A DNA stretch of 64,000 nt from Gentiana macrophylla (lineage: Eukaryota; Streptophyta; Magnoliopsida; Gentianales; Gentianaceae): assembly GCA_026214975.1 (NCBI GenBank), contig CM047806.1, positions 100,780,739 to 100,844,738 on the forward strand, written 5' to 3'. This document shows positions 53,545-63,204 of the stretch, piece by piece. The translations under genes were made by a program, and so were the position numbers. Under the pieces are notes generated by a model. It was not told the origin of the DNA and made no database searches. It saw nothing but the letters and a program-made list of their open reading frames with translations. Positions within the stretch are counted from its first letter, which is position 1, and the number at the start of each line of letters is the position of its first letter.

Positions 53545-54672
53545 ATCACTTTTCCTTTACTTCCTTTTAACACATCTATGGAAGAATTTCGAGTTTGTGT
53601 CCCCTTCCTTTAGCCAATTTATCCTTGATTTTTGTCTCAAATTATTTTCCAACAATGAACCAAGATGAAACAATTTTTCTAATGCTTCAGCTCTGCAATT
53701 TTCCTCTTCCTCATTAAGAATGTTTGACTCCGCTTTCAAATCCATCTCTCCTAAAAACTTCTCTTCTTGTTTTAGTAGGAATGATATATTCCCAAAGACT
53801 TCTTTACCCCAATTTTTCAATTCTTCTTTTAGTTTCTTAAGCTTCATTTTTAATCTAATTCCTGGAACAGAGGAACTCACATCTTGCTGCCAACAAATCC
53901 TCACCACCTATTCTAAACCCGCATTTTCCAACCAATGATCAAACACCCTAAACGGATAGGGGCCATAATCCACTTTTTTAATGGAAAGAAGCAGAGGGCA
54001 ATGGTCAGAAAGTCTCCTGTCAAGTGCTTCTAAGGACTCGTCTTCCCAATTAGCTAAAAAACCTTCAGACACAAGAATTCTATCTAGCCTACTCATCTTG
54101 GAACCGGATTTGTTATACCATGTATATTTCCTTCTTCCCATTTACAAATCTACAAGTTTCGAATTTTCTATGAAGTTATTAAAAGATGCCGCGTCTCTAT
54201 GATTAAAAGATGAACCTTTTCTTTCAAAAGATGAACGAACCGAATTAAATTCCCCATGAAGGCAAATCAATCCATTTTGATTCCGTAAGAAGTAGAGCAA
54301 TTCTTGCCATAACAGATCTTTTGCAGCCAAACATTGAGGAGCATACACATTAATAAATGTGCATTGTTTATCTGAACCCTTCCACAATCCTTTGACACTA
54401 ATAAAACTTGTACCTTCAAATTTTTCAACAACAGTAAAAAGATCCTTATCCCAAACACATAATAAACCTCCCGAAAGACCAACATCTCCTTTGAAATGAA
54501 AGTCGAAATGATTATCTTTCCAAAAGGAATGTACCAAAATGTAGTTTATATGGAGAAGTTTGGTCTCCTGAACAGATAAGAAAGGCAATTGTTGGGAAGT
54601 AGACAAATCTTTTAACCACCTCCTTTTACAGCTCGAACCCAATCCTCTAATATTCGTGGAAATCATCTTCAT
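53545..54672 (-). pseudogene. LINE ORF2 endonuclease and linker
   Basis: The N-terminal apurinic-type endonuclease nicks target DNA to prime reverse transcription. Motifs: STNIRGLGSSCKRRWLKDL, VQETKL, GLSGGLLCVWD, FINVYAPQ and LHGEFNSVRSSFERKG, where GDFN has become GEFN; then SRLDRILVSEGFLANW and LSDHCPLLL. In-frame stops occur at 54142-54144, at the 53908/53907 boundary and at 53557-53559; the frame is otherwise continuous. The linker 53907-53557 has NNLRQKSRINWLKEGDTNSK, the usual RxxWLxxGDxNTxFFH region. Confidence 0.92.
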
Positions 54673-54722
54673 AATTTAACCATTTAATCGCAAACAAAAC
54701 AGAACATACCAGAGCAAACAGG

Positions 54723-55787
54723 TCATTTCGACCCTGCCTCTAAATTTTCAGTCCAATCAATTCCCAGAATTTTCCCCGGCTCGATGGTTTTTTCTGACTC
54801 ACTTTTGCCATCATCATTTTCTATCAGCCATCTTCTAACCAAATTTGGAAGATTGGAATCTGCTAGAGAAACATCCATAATCCTACCGTCTAAACTCGGA
54901 TGAATTGGGAAAATCCCCACATCTTTGATCTTCTTCTTGCCGCTTTTCTTCAATTTATCCACATCTTTTTTATTCAGTCTTTTGGTGCAATCGTATCCGA
55001 GTAGTTCAGATAAAGCTTTATCCTTTTTGATAGGATATGCTTTTGATTCTGCCATAGAACCAAGAGATTCATTTGGAGAGGAAAGATTATCAGATACGCC
55101 ATTAACAATTTTATCAGCAATGATGTTCTGTTTTAAAACACAGGCTTCTACATGGGTTGTCGTTGCTGGACCCACGCCGAAATTACTGTCACCTTCAGCC
55201 AGTAACTCAGCTTCCGAAGAGACACCATCAATTTTCTTGGACAAATCAAACAAAGACCTTCTCTTATCACCAGAAGCCGTGGATGAGTTTTCTGATGTGA
55301 TTTCAAAATCTTCATCGTCGGAGCTGGGCAATTCCGACGTAGAACAGAACGAAAGAGATGCTGAATGATGAGTCTCTTGACATTCTTCTTCCACATGTAT
55401 CCATACTTTGTCGCCATTAACAGTGATCGGAAGTTTCCTGGAAATGTGGTCATTGTGATCCATCCACACTCTAATTCTTCCTAAATCCAAAGATGATCTT
55501 GCTTTTGTATTTTGATCCACCTGCAGAACTTCACCAAATTGGCTACCAATAGAGTGGAAAGTTTCTAGTTCCAAATGTTCAATGGGACACCTATGCATTT
55601 TAACCAAATAATCCTATCAACCAGATGCGTCTCTGTAGACCAAGGACCTACCCAATCAAACCATTCCCCAAAACACGAATCACCGTTGAGAAGAAGTTTA
55701 CTACGTTGACAAAAACTTCCACATTCTATAAGAATCTGCAAACCCCCAAGAGGTTTTATCATGCAATTTTCAAACCCTTCGTCTGTC
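54723..55787 (-). pseudogene. LINE ORF1, C-terminal part
   Basis: From the Copia-E site leftwards: MIKPLGGLQILIECGS, WFDWVGPW, VDRIIWLKCIGVPLNIW, then in the next frame FHSIGSQFGEVLQVDQNT and RIRVWMDHNDHIS. This is the DUF4283-like region of plant L1 ORF1, which probably binds RNA. The remainder (55400-54723) is acidic and Ser-rich with a Lys-rich stretch (KKDVDKLKKSGKKKIKDV). One frameshift lies between 55565 and 55607. Confidence 0.8.
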
Positions 55788-56124
55788 TGTTGAGACTAAA
55801 ATAGCAAGTTGATGAGTTCTTGGCTTCTAGAAGCATTTCAACAAACACCTAACTAGGTGGTTAGTTAGTTAGAGTTAGTTACAAACCAATTGAGCTTGTG
55901 ATTCCTATATAAGTGTAAAGTAGGATCATGGAAACTCGATTAGCAAGTTTAATTCCATCCTGATGTAAACAATTTCTGGAAATCATTTCTATTCTGTTTT
56001 CCCGCCTTTTTCATATTCAAAATTGGGGAAGAACACTTTGAGTGTTCTTGATCGATTCTTCATCGATTTTGCATTTACGGTTTTAATTCTTTGATCAATT
56101 CAATGTTGATCTTGTCTTTCATCA
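55788..56124 (+). repeat. Copia-E 5' LTR
   Basis: 337 bp, TGTTGAGAC to TTTCATCA. TATA-like CTATATAAG at 55905-55913. Confidence 0.97.
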
Positions 56125-56136
56125 TGGTATCAGAGC
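56125..56136 (+). promoter_or_regulatory. Copia-E primer-binding site, tRNA-iMet
   Basis: TGGTATCAGAGC directly follows the 5' LTR, a full match to the usual plant copia site. Confidence 0.97.
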
Positions 56137-56216
56137 ACAATTAATATCCGCTGTCAATCTCGATTCATCAATTTCAATTCATAATCATTTCTGGAAATTT
56201 TCTTGTAAATTTCGCA

Positions 56217-57310
56217 ATGTCAAATTCGGCAATTCGCTTGATAATCCAAGTTTGGTTCTGGTTCAACCGCTTCTCAAAGGAGTGGATAACTATAATCACT
56301 GGAAAAGATCTATGACAAAGATGTTATCATCAAGAGGAAAACTCGGTTTTGTGGATGGTTCTTCAACCATGCCAGAAGTTACAGATGCTGGTTATGCAGC
56401 TTGGATGCAGTTGAATGATTTGGTACATTCTTGGTTAGTGAATTCTATGATTCCTACTATTGCAGAAAGCGTGATGTATTTTGATACTGCTAGAGAGATA
56501 TGGTTAGACTTGCAAGATTGTTTTGGAAGAGGAAACGCTTATAGACTTTCTAATCTTGAAGAGGAAATCGAGAAAACTAAGCAAGGTAATCTTACAGTGA
56601 CTGATTACTATACAAAGTTGAAATCCCTAAGGGATCAGTATCTGATTCTGAAGCCTATTCCTCCCTGCATTTTTCCTGCATTACAAACCATAAGAGAGCA
56701 ATATGATAATGCATATACTACAAGGTTCTTGAAGGGTTTGAATGGAAATTTTAGCACAGTCAAATCCCAAGTGTTGATGACTTTGCCTCTCCCTGATATT
56801 AAAACTGCTTTCATTATGGCCTTGAATCATGAGCAGCAGCTCAGTTATGCAACTAGTACAGATTATGTGGTTCTTGCTTCTAAATTTGAACAGGCAGATT
56901 GTAATCAAGCCATGGGAAATTATAGACCTTCAATTCCAGGAAGAGGACAAGGAAGAGGTTCAAATAGTGCAGGAAGAGGTTTTCAAGGTGCTGGAAGAGG
57001 TTTCCAAGGAAATTCCAAAAGGCCTTATTGCACATACTGTGGCAAGGAAGGGCATACCATTGATAAATGCTACAAGAAATATGGTTTTCCACCAAATTTT
57101 AAGGGATATGGCAGAGGCAATATAGCAGCTAATCATGTAGCTTGTGATCAAGATCATGAAGAAATGGAGTCAGTTGAGAATTGTCAACAAGATCAGAATT
57201 CTGGTGACACTGCAATCACCAAAAGTCAGTATGATCATCTACTTGCACCGATTCAAAATCGCAACTCGCTTGTGATCAATGCAATTCGAGTGGTTATGGT
57301 GCAGTCGTGA
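56217..57310 (+). pseudogene. Copia-E gag
   Basis: An ATG at 56217 (MSNSA) is followed by a frame slip; the main frame (about 56220-57310) then stays open: VLVQPLLKGVDNYNHWKRSM (DUF4219/gag N-terminus), LVHSWLVNSMIPTIAESVMY, EIWLDLQDCFGRGNAYRLSN, RFLKGLNGNFSTVKSQVLM, a Gly/Arg-rich stretch, and a perfect zinc knuckle CTYCGKEGHTIDKC. It is full length for a copia gag. A TGA at 57308 ends it before protease, so a shift between gag and pol is implied. Confidence 0.9.
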
Positions 57311-57340
57311 TTCACAAGGGCAAGGTATCAAGGCGGCGGT

Positions 57341-58001
57341 ATGGTTCATTGGATCATAGATTCAGGGGCCACTGACCATATAACTTTTACCCTTAATAAT
57401 ATGGTTAATGTCAAAAGAATTAACAATCTGAATGTTAATTTGCCAAATGGTGTTTCTATTCCAGTAACACATATAGGAACTGTGCATATAAATGCAGACA
57501 TCACCTTATATAATGTTTTTGCATTCCTACATTCACATATAACTTGATATCGGTGAGAAAATTAACAGATTGATAGTTAGTCATGTCTGTTGTTTTGAAA
57601 CTACAAATTTATTATGTGCGAGCACAACAAAAAATATGAGGAAGATTGGTACAACTAAGCTTGAGAATGGATTGTATATTCTTGGATCACAAAGCTTAGA
57701 TAAAAGCATTACTCATATTCGTAAATTTCTGTTGCTTGTAATTCATAATGACAATAGTTTGTGGCACTATAGACTAGGCCATCCTTCTATAGATAGATTG
57801 AAGGCTTTGAAAGTTTTAGATTCCGAATAAAGATGCCTGATTGTAAATGTACTATCTCGTCCTTTGGCTAAGCAAAGAAAATTGAAAAATTTCTGTCATC
57901 AATCTTACACTATGAATTGTTTTGATATTATACATGTGGATATTTGGGGCCAAATAGGATACCCTCTGTTGATGGTGATAGTTATTTTCTTTCTGTGGTA
58001 G
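57341..58001 (+). pseudogene. Copia-E protease and integrase N-terminus
   Basis: Protease starts with HWIIDSGATDHITF (active-site DSG), then LPNGVSIPVTHIGTVHI, and ends at 57547 in a stop. The pre-integrase segment is in the next frame (57570-57830): TTKLENGLYILGSQSLD and LWHYRLGHPSIDRLKALKVL. The zinc region and the first integrase aspartate (IIHVDIWG near 57930) are in further frames. At least three frame changes occur. Confidence 0.85.
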
Positions 58002-59420
58002 ATGATCACAAGCGAGATACACTTGGATTTTCTTAATGAAAACCAAGGATCATTTCTTGGTCTTCTAAGAGACTTCTATGTTTTTGTACAAACACAGTTT
58101 GACAGATGTGTTAAAACAATTAGGTCAGATCAAGGTGCAGAGTTTGGCATGATAAACTTTTATAAACAGAAGGGTATAGTGCATCAAATGGCCTGTGTTA
58201 GGACACCACAACAAAGTGGATTGATTGAAAGAAAACATCAACACATTTTGAATGTGGCTAGGGCACTCAGAATTCAGTCTAATATTCCCATAGAGTATTG
58301 GCATTATTGTGTCTTGCATGCTGTATACTTGATCAATTTATTGCCTACACCATTGCTAAATAACAAAACACCTCATTTTGTTTTGCATAATAAGGAACCT
58401 AGCTATGATATGCTCAAGGTGTTTGGTTGTTTATGTTTTACATCTACCACTTCTCAGGGTATAGGAAAGTTTGAAGACAGAAGCACTAAATCAGTGTTTT
58501 TAGGGTTTGAAAACAACATCAAAGGATATAGAGTAATGAATATTCATACTAGAAATGTATCAATATCCAGAGATGTAGTGTTTCATGAGCACTCATTCCC
58601 TTTTTCTGATATTCTTTCATCTGATATTTCACATGATCTATGTCTCCCATTACCCTTACATGATTCTGTTGGAATGACTGATCAAAACATCAACACAGAT
58701 GATCATTCCAATAATGATTCATCACTTCATTCTTTTGATAATCCTGTAATACCACCACAAAGAAGATCAGGCAGACAAAGATCTGTCCCCTCTTACTTAA
58801 CAGATTATATATGTACAAATCAAGTGAAGAGGACTTCACCTCACACTTTAGATCATGTTGTTTCCTACACTAATTTGTCTTCCAATTATCAGGGGTTTAT
58901 TGGTCAGATTTCTGAGGATAGGGAGCCTACATCCTACAATGAAGCAGCTAAAGATCCTAGATGGCAAGAAGCTATGAACCTGGAATTAGCAGCTCTAGAC
59001 AAAACACATACATGGTCACTTGTTCCATTACCACCAGGAACAAAGCCAACAGGATGCAAGTGGGTTTTCAGAATCAAAAGAAAAGCAGATGGTTCACTAG
59101 AAAGATTCAAAGCAAGATTAGTTGCAAAAGGATTCACACAGACAGAAGGAATTGATTTTTTGGAGACATTTTCACCTGTGGCTAAACAGACAACAATCAG
59201 ACTTTTTATGGCTTTAGCAGCACAGAAGGACTGGCATTTACATCAATTAGATGTCAATAATGCCTTTTTGCATGGAGATTTAGAGGAAGATGTTTATATG
59301 AGACCACCACCTGGTTTAACAGCAAATGGATTAGTGTGCAAACTTAACAGGTCTTTATATGGATTGAGACAAGCAAGCGAGACAATGGAATGCAAAGTTA
59401 ACCAAGAAATTATTGGATGA
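58002..59420 (+). CDS. Copia-E integrase core to RT (472 codons open)
   Basis: The frame joins integrase to RT. Integrase: [20 protein letters not shown] (second D), [20 protein letters not shown] (E), [41 protein letters not shown] Ser/Asp-rich linker follows, then [82 protein letters not shown] and [11 protein letters not shown] small indel near 59380 turns [12 protein letters not shown] out of frame and the open stretch stops at 59420, before the YVDD. Confidence 0.92.
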   Translation: MITSEIHLDFLNENQGSFLGLLRDFYVFVQTQFDRCVKTIRSDQGAEFGMINFYKQKGIVHQMACVRTPQQSGLIERKHQHILNVARALRIQSNIPIEYWHYCVLHAVYLINLLPTPLLNNKTPHFVLHNKEPSYDMLKVFGCLCFTSTTSQGIGKFEDRSTKSVFLGFENNIKGYRVMNIHTRNVSISRDVVFHEHSFPFSDILSSDISHDLCLPLPLHDSVGMTDQNINTDDHSNNDSSLHSFDNPVIPPQRRSGRQRSVPSYLTDYICTNQVKRTSPHTLDHVVSYTNLSSNYQGFIGQISEDREPTSYNEAAKDPRWQEAMNLELAALDKTHTWSLVPLPPGTKPTGCKWVFRIKRKADGSLERFKARLVAKGFTQTEGIDFLETFSPVAKQTTIRLFMALAAQKDWHLHQLDVNNAFLHGDLEEDVYMRPPPGLTANGLVCKLNRSLYGLRQASETMECKVNQEIIG

Positions 59421-59852
59421 TGGTTATAAAGCAGTCTCAAAATGATCATGACTTATTTACCAAAGGCCAAGGACACAAATTTGTGGCTTTATTAGTTTAT
59501 GTAGATGATATTGTTGTTGGAAGTTCAGATTTGATGAAATTCAACACCTAAAAGATCTAACGTGATTCGTGCATTCACTATAAAAGATCTTGGAGCATCA
59601 AGTATTTCTTAGGCTTTGAAGTAGCAAGAACAAAAGATGGCATAGTGATGAACCAAAGAAAGTACTGTCTGCGGATCTCTGATGAATTTGGTTTCTAGAT
59701 CGTAAACCAAAGAGCAACACCAATGGATACCTCATGAACTTGATGAAGTTGAAGCTCCACTCCTAGAATCCAACACTATTTACAGAAGCTTAGTTGGAAA
59801 GTTACTATATTTAGGGAACACCAGACCTGATATAGCCTTCCCAGTTCAACAA
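59421..59852 (+). pseudogene. Copia-E RT palm end, frameshifted
   Basis: Short pieces in alternating frames keep the RT end: the catalytic YVDDIVVGSS near 59497-59526, KDLGA near 59587, YFLGFEVARTKDGIVMNQRK at about 59606-59665, and SLVGKLLYLGNTRPDIAF at about 59787-59840. Several one- or two-base indels are clustered between 59430 and 59750. Confidence 0.88.
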
Positions 59853-60470
59853 TTGAGTCAGTTCTTGGCAAAACCAAATGAAGCTCATTTAAAAGCTGCT
59901 CACATACTTTTAAGATTCCTCAAATCATCACCAGGAAGAGGATTATTCTTTCCTAAACAAGGCTCAGTCACATTAAAAGCTTTTAGTGACTCAGATTGGG
60001 CAGGATGCACAAAAACCAGAAGATCTACCACTGGTTACTTGGTTTATCTTGGGGATGCTCTTGTTTCATGGAAATCAAAGAAACAGCCAACTGTTTCTAG
60101 GAGCTCAAGTGAGGCTGAATACAGAGCCATGGCCATTACAGCATGTGATATCCAATGGTTGATTTATTTACTTAAAGATTTTCAGATCACATATTCTCAG
60201 ACAGTTCCTCTTTATTGTGACAGTCAAAGTGCTTTGGATATTGTAGAAAATCCTGTGTTCCATGAGAGAACAAAGCACATAGAAATAGACTGCCACTTTG
60301 TAAGGGAGAAATACACAGAAAAAGTCCTTGTTCCACTGCCTATTAACACAAAGGACCAGCCTGCAGATATTCTAACAAAACCAGTGGACAACAAGACTTT
60401 GGACAGACTGCTACAGGCCTTCCCATTCAAGGACATCTACAAGCCTGTTGAGACTAAAATAGCAAGTTGA
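59853..60470 (+). CDS. Copia-E RNase H end of pol (205 codons open)
   Basis: LSQFLAKPNEAH-type start, AFSDSDWAGCTKTRRSTTGY, WKSKKQPTVSRSSSEAEYRA, CDIQWLIYLLKDFQI, LYCDSQSALDIVENPVFHER and DCHFVREKYTEKVLVPLPI, with ADILTKP near the end. All RNase H acidic residues are present. The last seven residues (VETKIAS) and the stop are encoded by a copy of the LTR start at 60446-60481. Confidence 0.93.
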   Translation: MSQFLAKPNEAHLKAAHILLRFLKSSPGRGLFFPKQGSVTLKAFSDSDWAGCTKTRRSTTGYLVYLGDALVSWKSKKQPTVSRSSSEAEYRAMAITACDIQWLIYLLKDFQITYSQTVPLYCDSQSALDIVENPVFHERTKHIEIDCHFVREKYTEKVLVPLPINTKDQPADILTKPVDNKTLDRLLQAFPFKDIYKPVETKIAS

Positions 60471-60481
60471 TGAGTTCTTGG
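60446..60481 (+). repeat. copy of the LTR start, upstream of the Copia-E polypurine tract
   Basis: 36 bp identical to the first 36 bp of the LTR, 80 bp upstream of the real 3' LTR at 60526. The polypurine tract CAGCTTGAGGGGGGG lies between them. Confidence 0.93.
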
Positions 60482-60525
60482 TCAAGCTTCACCTGGATGC
60501 AATCCATGTTCAGCTTGAGGGGGGG

Positions 60526-60862
60526 TGTTGAGACTAAAATAGCAAGTTGATGAGTTCTTGGCTTCTAGAAGCATTTCAACAAACACCTAACTAGGTGGTT
60601 AGTTAGTTAGAGTTAGTTACAAACCAATTGAGCTTGTGATTCCTATATAAGTGTAAAGTAGGATCATGGAAACTCGATTAGCAAGTTTAATTCCATCCTG
60701 ATGTAAACAATTTCTGGAAATCATTTCTATTCTGTTTTCCCGCCTTTTTCATATTCAAAATTGGGGAAGAACACTTTGAGTGTTCTTGATCGATTCTTCA
60801 TCAGTTTTCTGTTTCTGGTTTTAATTCTTTGATCAATTCAATGTTGATCTTGTCTTTCATCA
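60526..60862 (+). repeat. Copia-E 3' LTR
   Basis: 337 bp. Every difference I found from the 5' LTR falls in one patch (about 60802-60818 against 56063-56079): seven mismatches in 15 positions. Confidence 0.97.
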
Positions 60863-60867
60863 CTGTC

Positions 60868-61475
60868 AAAACCTGTTCAATGGATTCAAGGGAATCCAGT
60901 GACTTAACATTGCCAAGAATACATCTGTCCAACCATTGGATTTCAAGATCGCTAGTGAAGAAATCCATAGAACATTTTTTACCATTCTGCTGATTTGATT
61001 TCTTAGAGCATTCATTCAAAGATGTCGTATTTTTTTCTCTGTTCGAGGTAATACCTGTAGAATTTTTGGGCTGATACACCTTCTCCATTTTTTTGACAAC
61101 ATCCACATAGCTTTTACCTGGAGTTCGATCCACTCCGAGCTTTCCATCACCTCCATTTACGTTCATAGTTGTTTTAGGGACCATATGCGACTTCTTGATC
61201 GGGTATTCGCTTTGATATCTTAGAAAAAATTTATATGATTCGATCTAGACATTTTCAAGCTTATTGTGAAGAACTGATAAGAGTCCGTCGTTCTTGAATC
61301 TGACAAAGCCGAATTTTTTCCCCTTTCCGTTCTTGCGTTTACAGACAAAAACATCAATGACTTTGCCAAATTGGTCGGAAAAAAATGCCTTAGGTCTTTC
61401 TTGTGAGTTTTCCAAGAATGCGGACTTTTGTGAACCACGAGTAAGTTCTCGTGAGGTTGCACAATACAAAGGCAA
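60868..61475 (-). pseudogene. LINE ORF1, N-terminal part with RRM
   Basis: On the minus strand an RNA-recognition motif begins ORF1 at 61475: FFSDQFGKVIDVFVCKRKNG and KKFGFVRFKNDG, matching RNP2/RNP1 (KGFGFVRF). A frameshift near 61240 leads into a Lys/Asn-rich linker (GKSYVDVVKKMEKVYQPKNS) and an amphipathic end (FFTSDLEIQWLDRCILGNV, SLESIEQVLT). There it meets Copia-E. RRM-containing ORF1 proteins are usual in plant L1 LINEs. Confidence 0.85.
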
Positions 61476-61498
61476 TACTTGATTATAGTTCTTCAGCG

Positions 61499-61985
61499 AT
61501 CTGGCTCAGGCAGCGATCAGTGTTGTCGCAGGTTTATGGCTCAACACGGAAAGGAACACTGGAAAAAAGCTGTTAAAGGATATTCAAGTACCGAGAGGTA
61601 CAGCGGATGTTGGTCTCATTTATGGTGGTGATCTTGAGTGCAGTCACGAGTTCTTGTGATCTTGATTATCTTTGGTGATGTTGTGTGAGAAAATCAATGA
61701 CTGGTTATGTGTTTACATTGGGAAATGCGGTGGTCGGTGAAAGCTACTCTTGAGGCTCTGAGCCTTATCAACTCAAGCGAATATATGGCTCTTCTTGAAG
61801 CGATTAAGGAGGGTGTCGGTTGAAGGGGCTAGTCAATGATTTGGGGTTGCATCGAGGATCAGTGATATATATTGTGATGATCTAAGTGCAATATGTTTAG
61901 CCAAGGATCGGGTTCATCATGAGAGAACCAAGCATATTGATGTCGTATCATTTTACGAGAAATGAGAAGAGGTTGTAGTGAAGAA
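61499..61985 (+). pseudogene. Copia RT/RNase H fragment
   Basis: Plus-strand pieces read DLAQAAISVVAG, GTADVGLIYGGDLE, then TGYVFTLGNAVV, LKATLEALSLINSSEYMALL-like wording, and HHERTKHIDV near 61909-61938. This is a decayed copia RNase H with several frameshifts, opposite in sense to the LINE. It lies inside the LINE target duplication, so it either belongs to the LINE 5' region or was inserted there. Confidence 0.75.
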
Positions 61986-62307
61986 GAAAATTAGTGAAAT
62001 AATAGTGTGTTGGAGTGCGCCACCTTCTTCAAATCCTTCTTGTTTTCTGTTTTCTCCTTTGATTGTTTATGTTTGATTGCTTCTTCATAGGTCTTTCTCC
62101 CCAAGTTCTTCAGAAAATTAGTGAAATAATCACCCATTCCGCTGTTCTTGACCTCCCTTGCTTGCCTCCTGAAAGCATAACCAATCCCCCTCTCACACAT
62201 TCTCCCTCCACTCACCCTCTCACTCTCCCTCTCTCTCATCCCCAAAGCTTTTTTAATAAAATTGTTTCTTATTAAAAAAAGAATGATAAATTAATCAGTT
62301 GTCCTCT
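61986..62307. other. right end of the LINE insertion, unassigned
   Basis: About 320 bp, including a pyrimidine-rich CTCTC-type stretch at 62190-62240. No domain is visible. It could be LINE 5' untranslated sequence. Confidence 0.4.
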
Positions 62308-62351
62308 GCTTTGAAGATTTCTAATTATACTATCTGCAAGACTAAGAATTC

Positions 62352-62415
62352 ATGGCTATGTCCGCCAGTTTTTTGGTATTTTTGCTGATAGTTAATGTAC
62401 GTCGCTTCTTATTGC

Positions 62416-62485
<70 letters not shown>

Positions 62486-62734
62486 TTATTCAGCTGAAAA
62501 TAAGAAACAATGTATATTTTACTGCAGCTATTGAGGAAGCCAGCGCAGTGCCTGGAGAGAAAGAGTAGCGAATCAATGGTCTAACTTTCATCAGGTTTCA
62601 GGTTGTTGAACAATGAGTGTGACCTCTATGAATGTGAGGGTGGTTTATTTTGCATAGGTCCTTGCATATGTGCTTTCTGGAGTCCGGTTCCTTGTATTCA
62701 TGTTAGTGCCCCTGAATATGATGACTCGCGTTAA
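62352..62734 (+). pseudogene. second knottin-like gene copy, nonsense mutation
   Basis: Exon 1 (62352-62396) encodes the same 15-residue signal segment. The donor is GTACGT instead of GTAAGT, and the intron again holds a TA tract. Exon 2 (62528-62734) has the same 207-nt length and frame as the intact copy, but codon 19 of the exon is TAA (62582-62584) where copy 1 has CAA. The stop removes all six knot cysteines. Two codons after the splice site and one Gly-to-Trp change are the other coding differences noticed; the cysteine codons are unchanged. Confidence 0.85.
62422..62480. repeat. TA microsatellite in the knottin pseudogene intron
   Basis: About 30 TA units in the same place as in the intact gene. 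Confidence 0.95.
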
Positions 62735-63071
62735 TTGCTTGCCATGTTCGATCTGTGATGTCCCACGATGTTTTACGGTACCTGATCATGCTACGTACCC
62801 TTAACATTTTACGAGCTTGTTTTGATATTTGTTATATGTGACAATATTGGCAAGGTTGAAGGATTCCAGGATTTTAATTGTGCTGTGTTGCTTTTTTTTC
62901 TATGAAATAAAACCAATTTTCTTTTCCTTGTCTGATGATTGAGGTCACTGTACTTCGTGAGTCGTCTCAACAAACTGACAAGCTATCGTAGAACATCTCA
63001 AAACATCGTGAGAGTATCGTACGTATAGGGTGTTGCAATGTTTTGCGATACATCCATGATGTTTTGCGATG

Positions 63072-63204
63072 TCCAGTGTTCCTTTCCAAGTTGAACAATA
63101 AACCTGCTGACAACACTGATGGTCTGAGCCAGATCAGGCATAGTGCACACCTTGGCATACATCAGACAGCCAACTGCACTAGCATAGTGAACTCTTGACA
63201 TGTA
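63072..63204 (-). pseudogene. Copia-C fragment of unit 2
   Basis: Matches 31519-31649 (RT end; minus strand reads SAVGCLMYAKVCTMPDLAQT). It is joined directly to the knottin 3' flank at a TCC shared by both sides, so about 850 bp present in unit 1 (30666-31518) is missing here. Confidence 0.85.

Larger units (their letters stand above)
55788..60862 (+). mobile_element. Copia-E, near-complete Ty1/copia element
   Basis: 5.1 kb with 337-bp LTRs at both ends, a perfect 5-bp duplication CTGTC (55783-55787 and 60863-60867), a tRNA-iMet primer site and a polypurine tract. It is inserted in LINE ORF1. Gag, protease, integrase, RT and RNase H are all present but broken by several frameshifts. Outside one short patch the LTRs look identical, so it is among the youngest insertions here. 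Confidence 0.97.
47921..62307 (-). mobile_element. L1-type LINE with two nested Copia insertions
   Basis: On the minus strand the LINE runs from its 5' end on the right to an A-tail at 47931-47921. The target GCTTTGAAGATTTC is present once in unit 1 (29900 area) and duplicated here: GCTTTTAAGATTTC (47907-47920) and GCTTTGAAGATTTC (62308-62321), 13 of 14 bases equal. ORF1 has an RRM and a DUF4283-like region; ORF2 has endonuclease, RT and zf-RVT. Copia-F (49642-52502) and Copia-E (55788-60862) interrupt it. The stretch 61490-62307 right of ORF1 lies inside the duplication boundary and includes a copia fragment. Confidence 0.93.
34002..63204. repeat. tandem segmental duplication, unit 2
   Basis: Unit 2 starts in the Copia-A protease at ACAGTGTGTAATA, the same point as 13956, directly abutting the end of unit 1. 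It has been lengthened by a CACTA-like block (35931-44246), a small hAT-like element (47285-47550) and a LINE with nested Copia elements (47921-62307). It has lost the counterpart of about 30666-31518. Its true right end is hidden by the LTR that begins at 63205. Confidence 0.82.
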
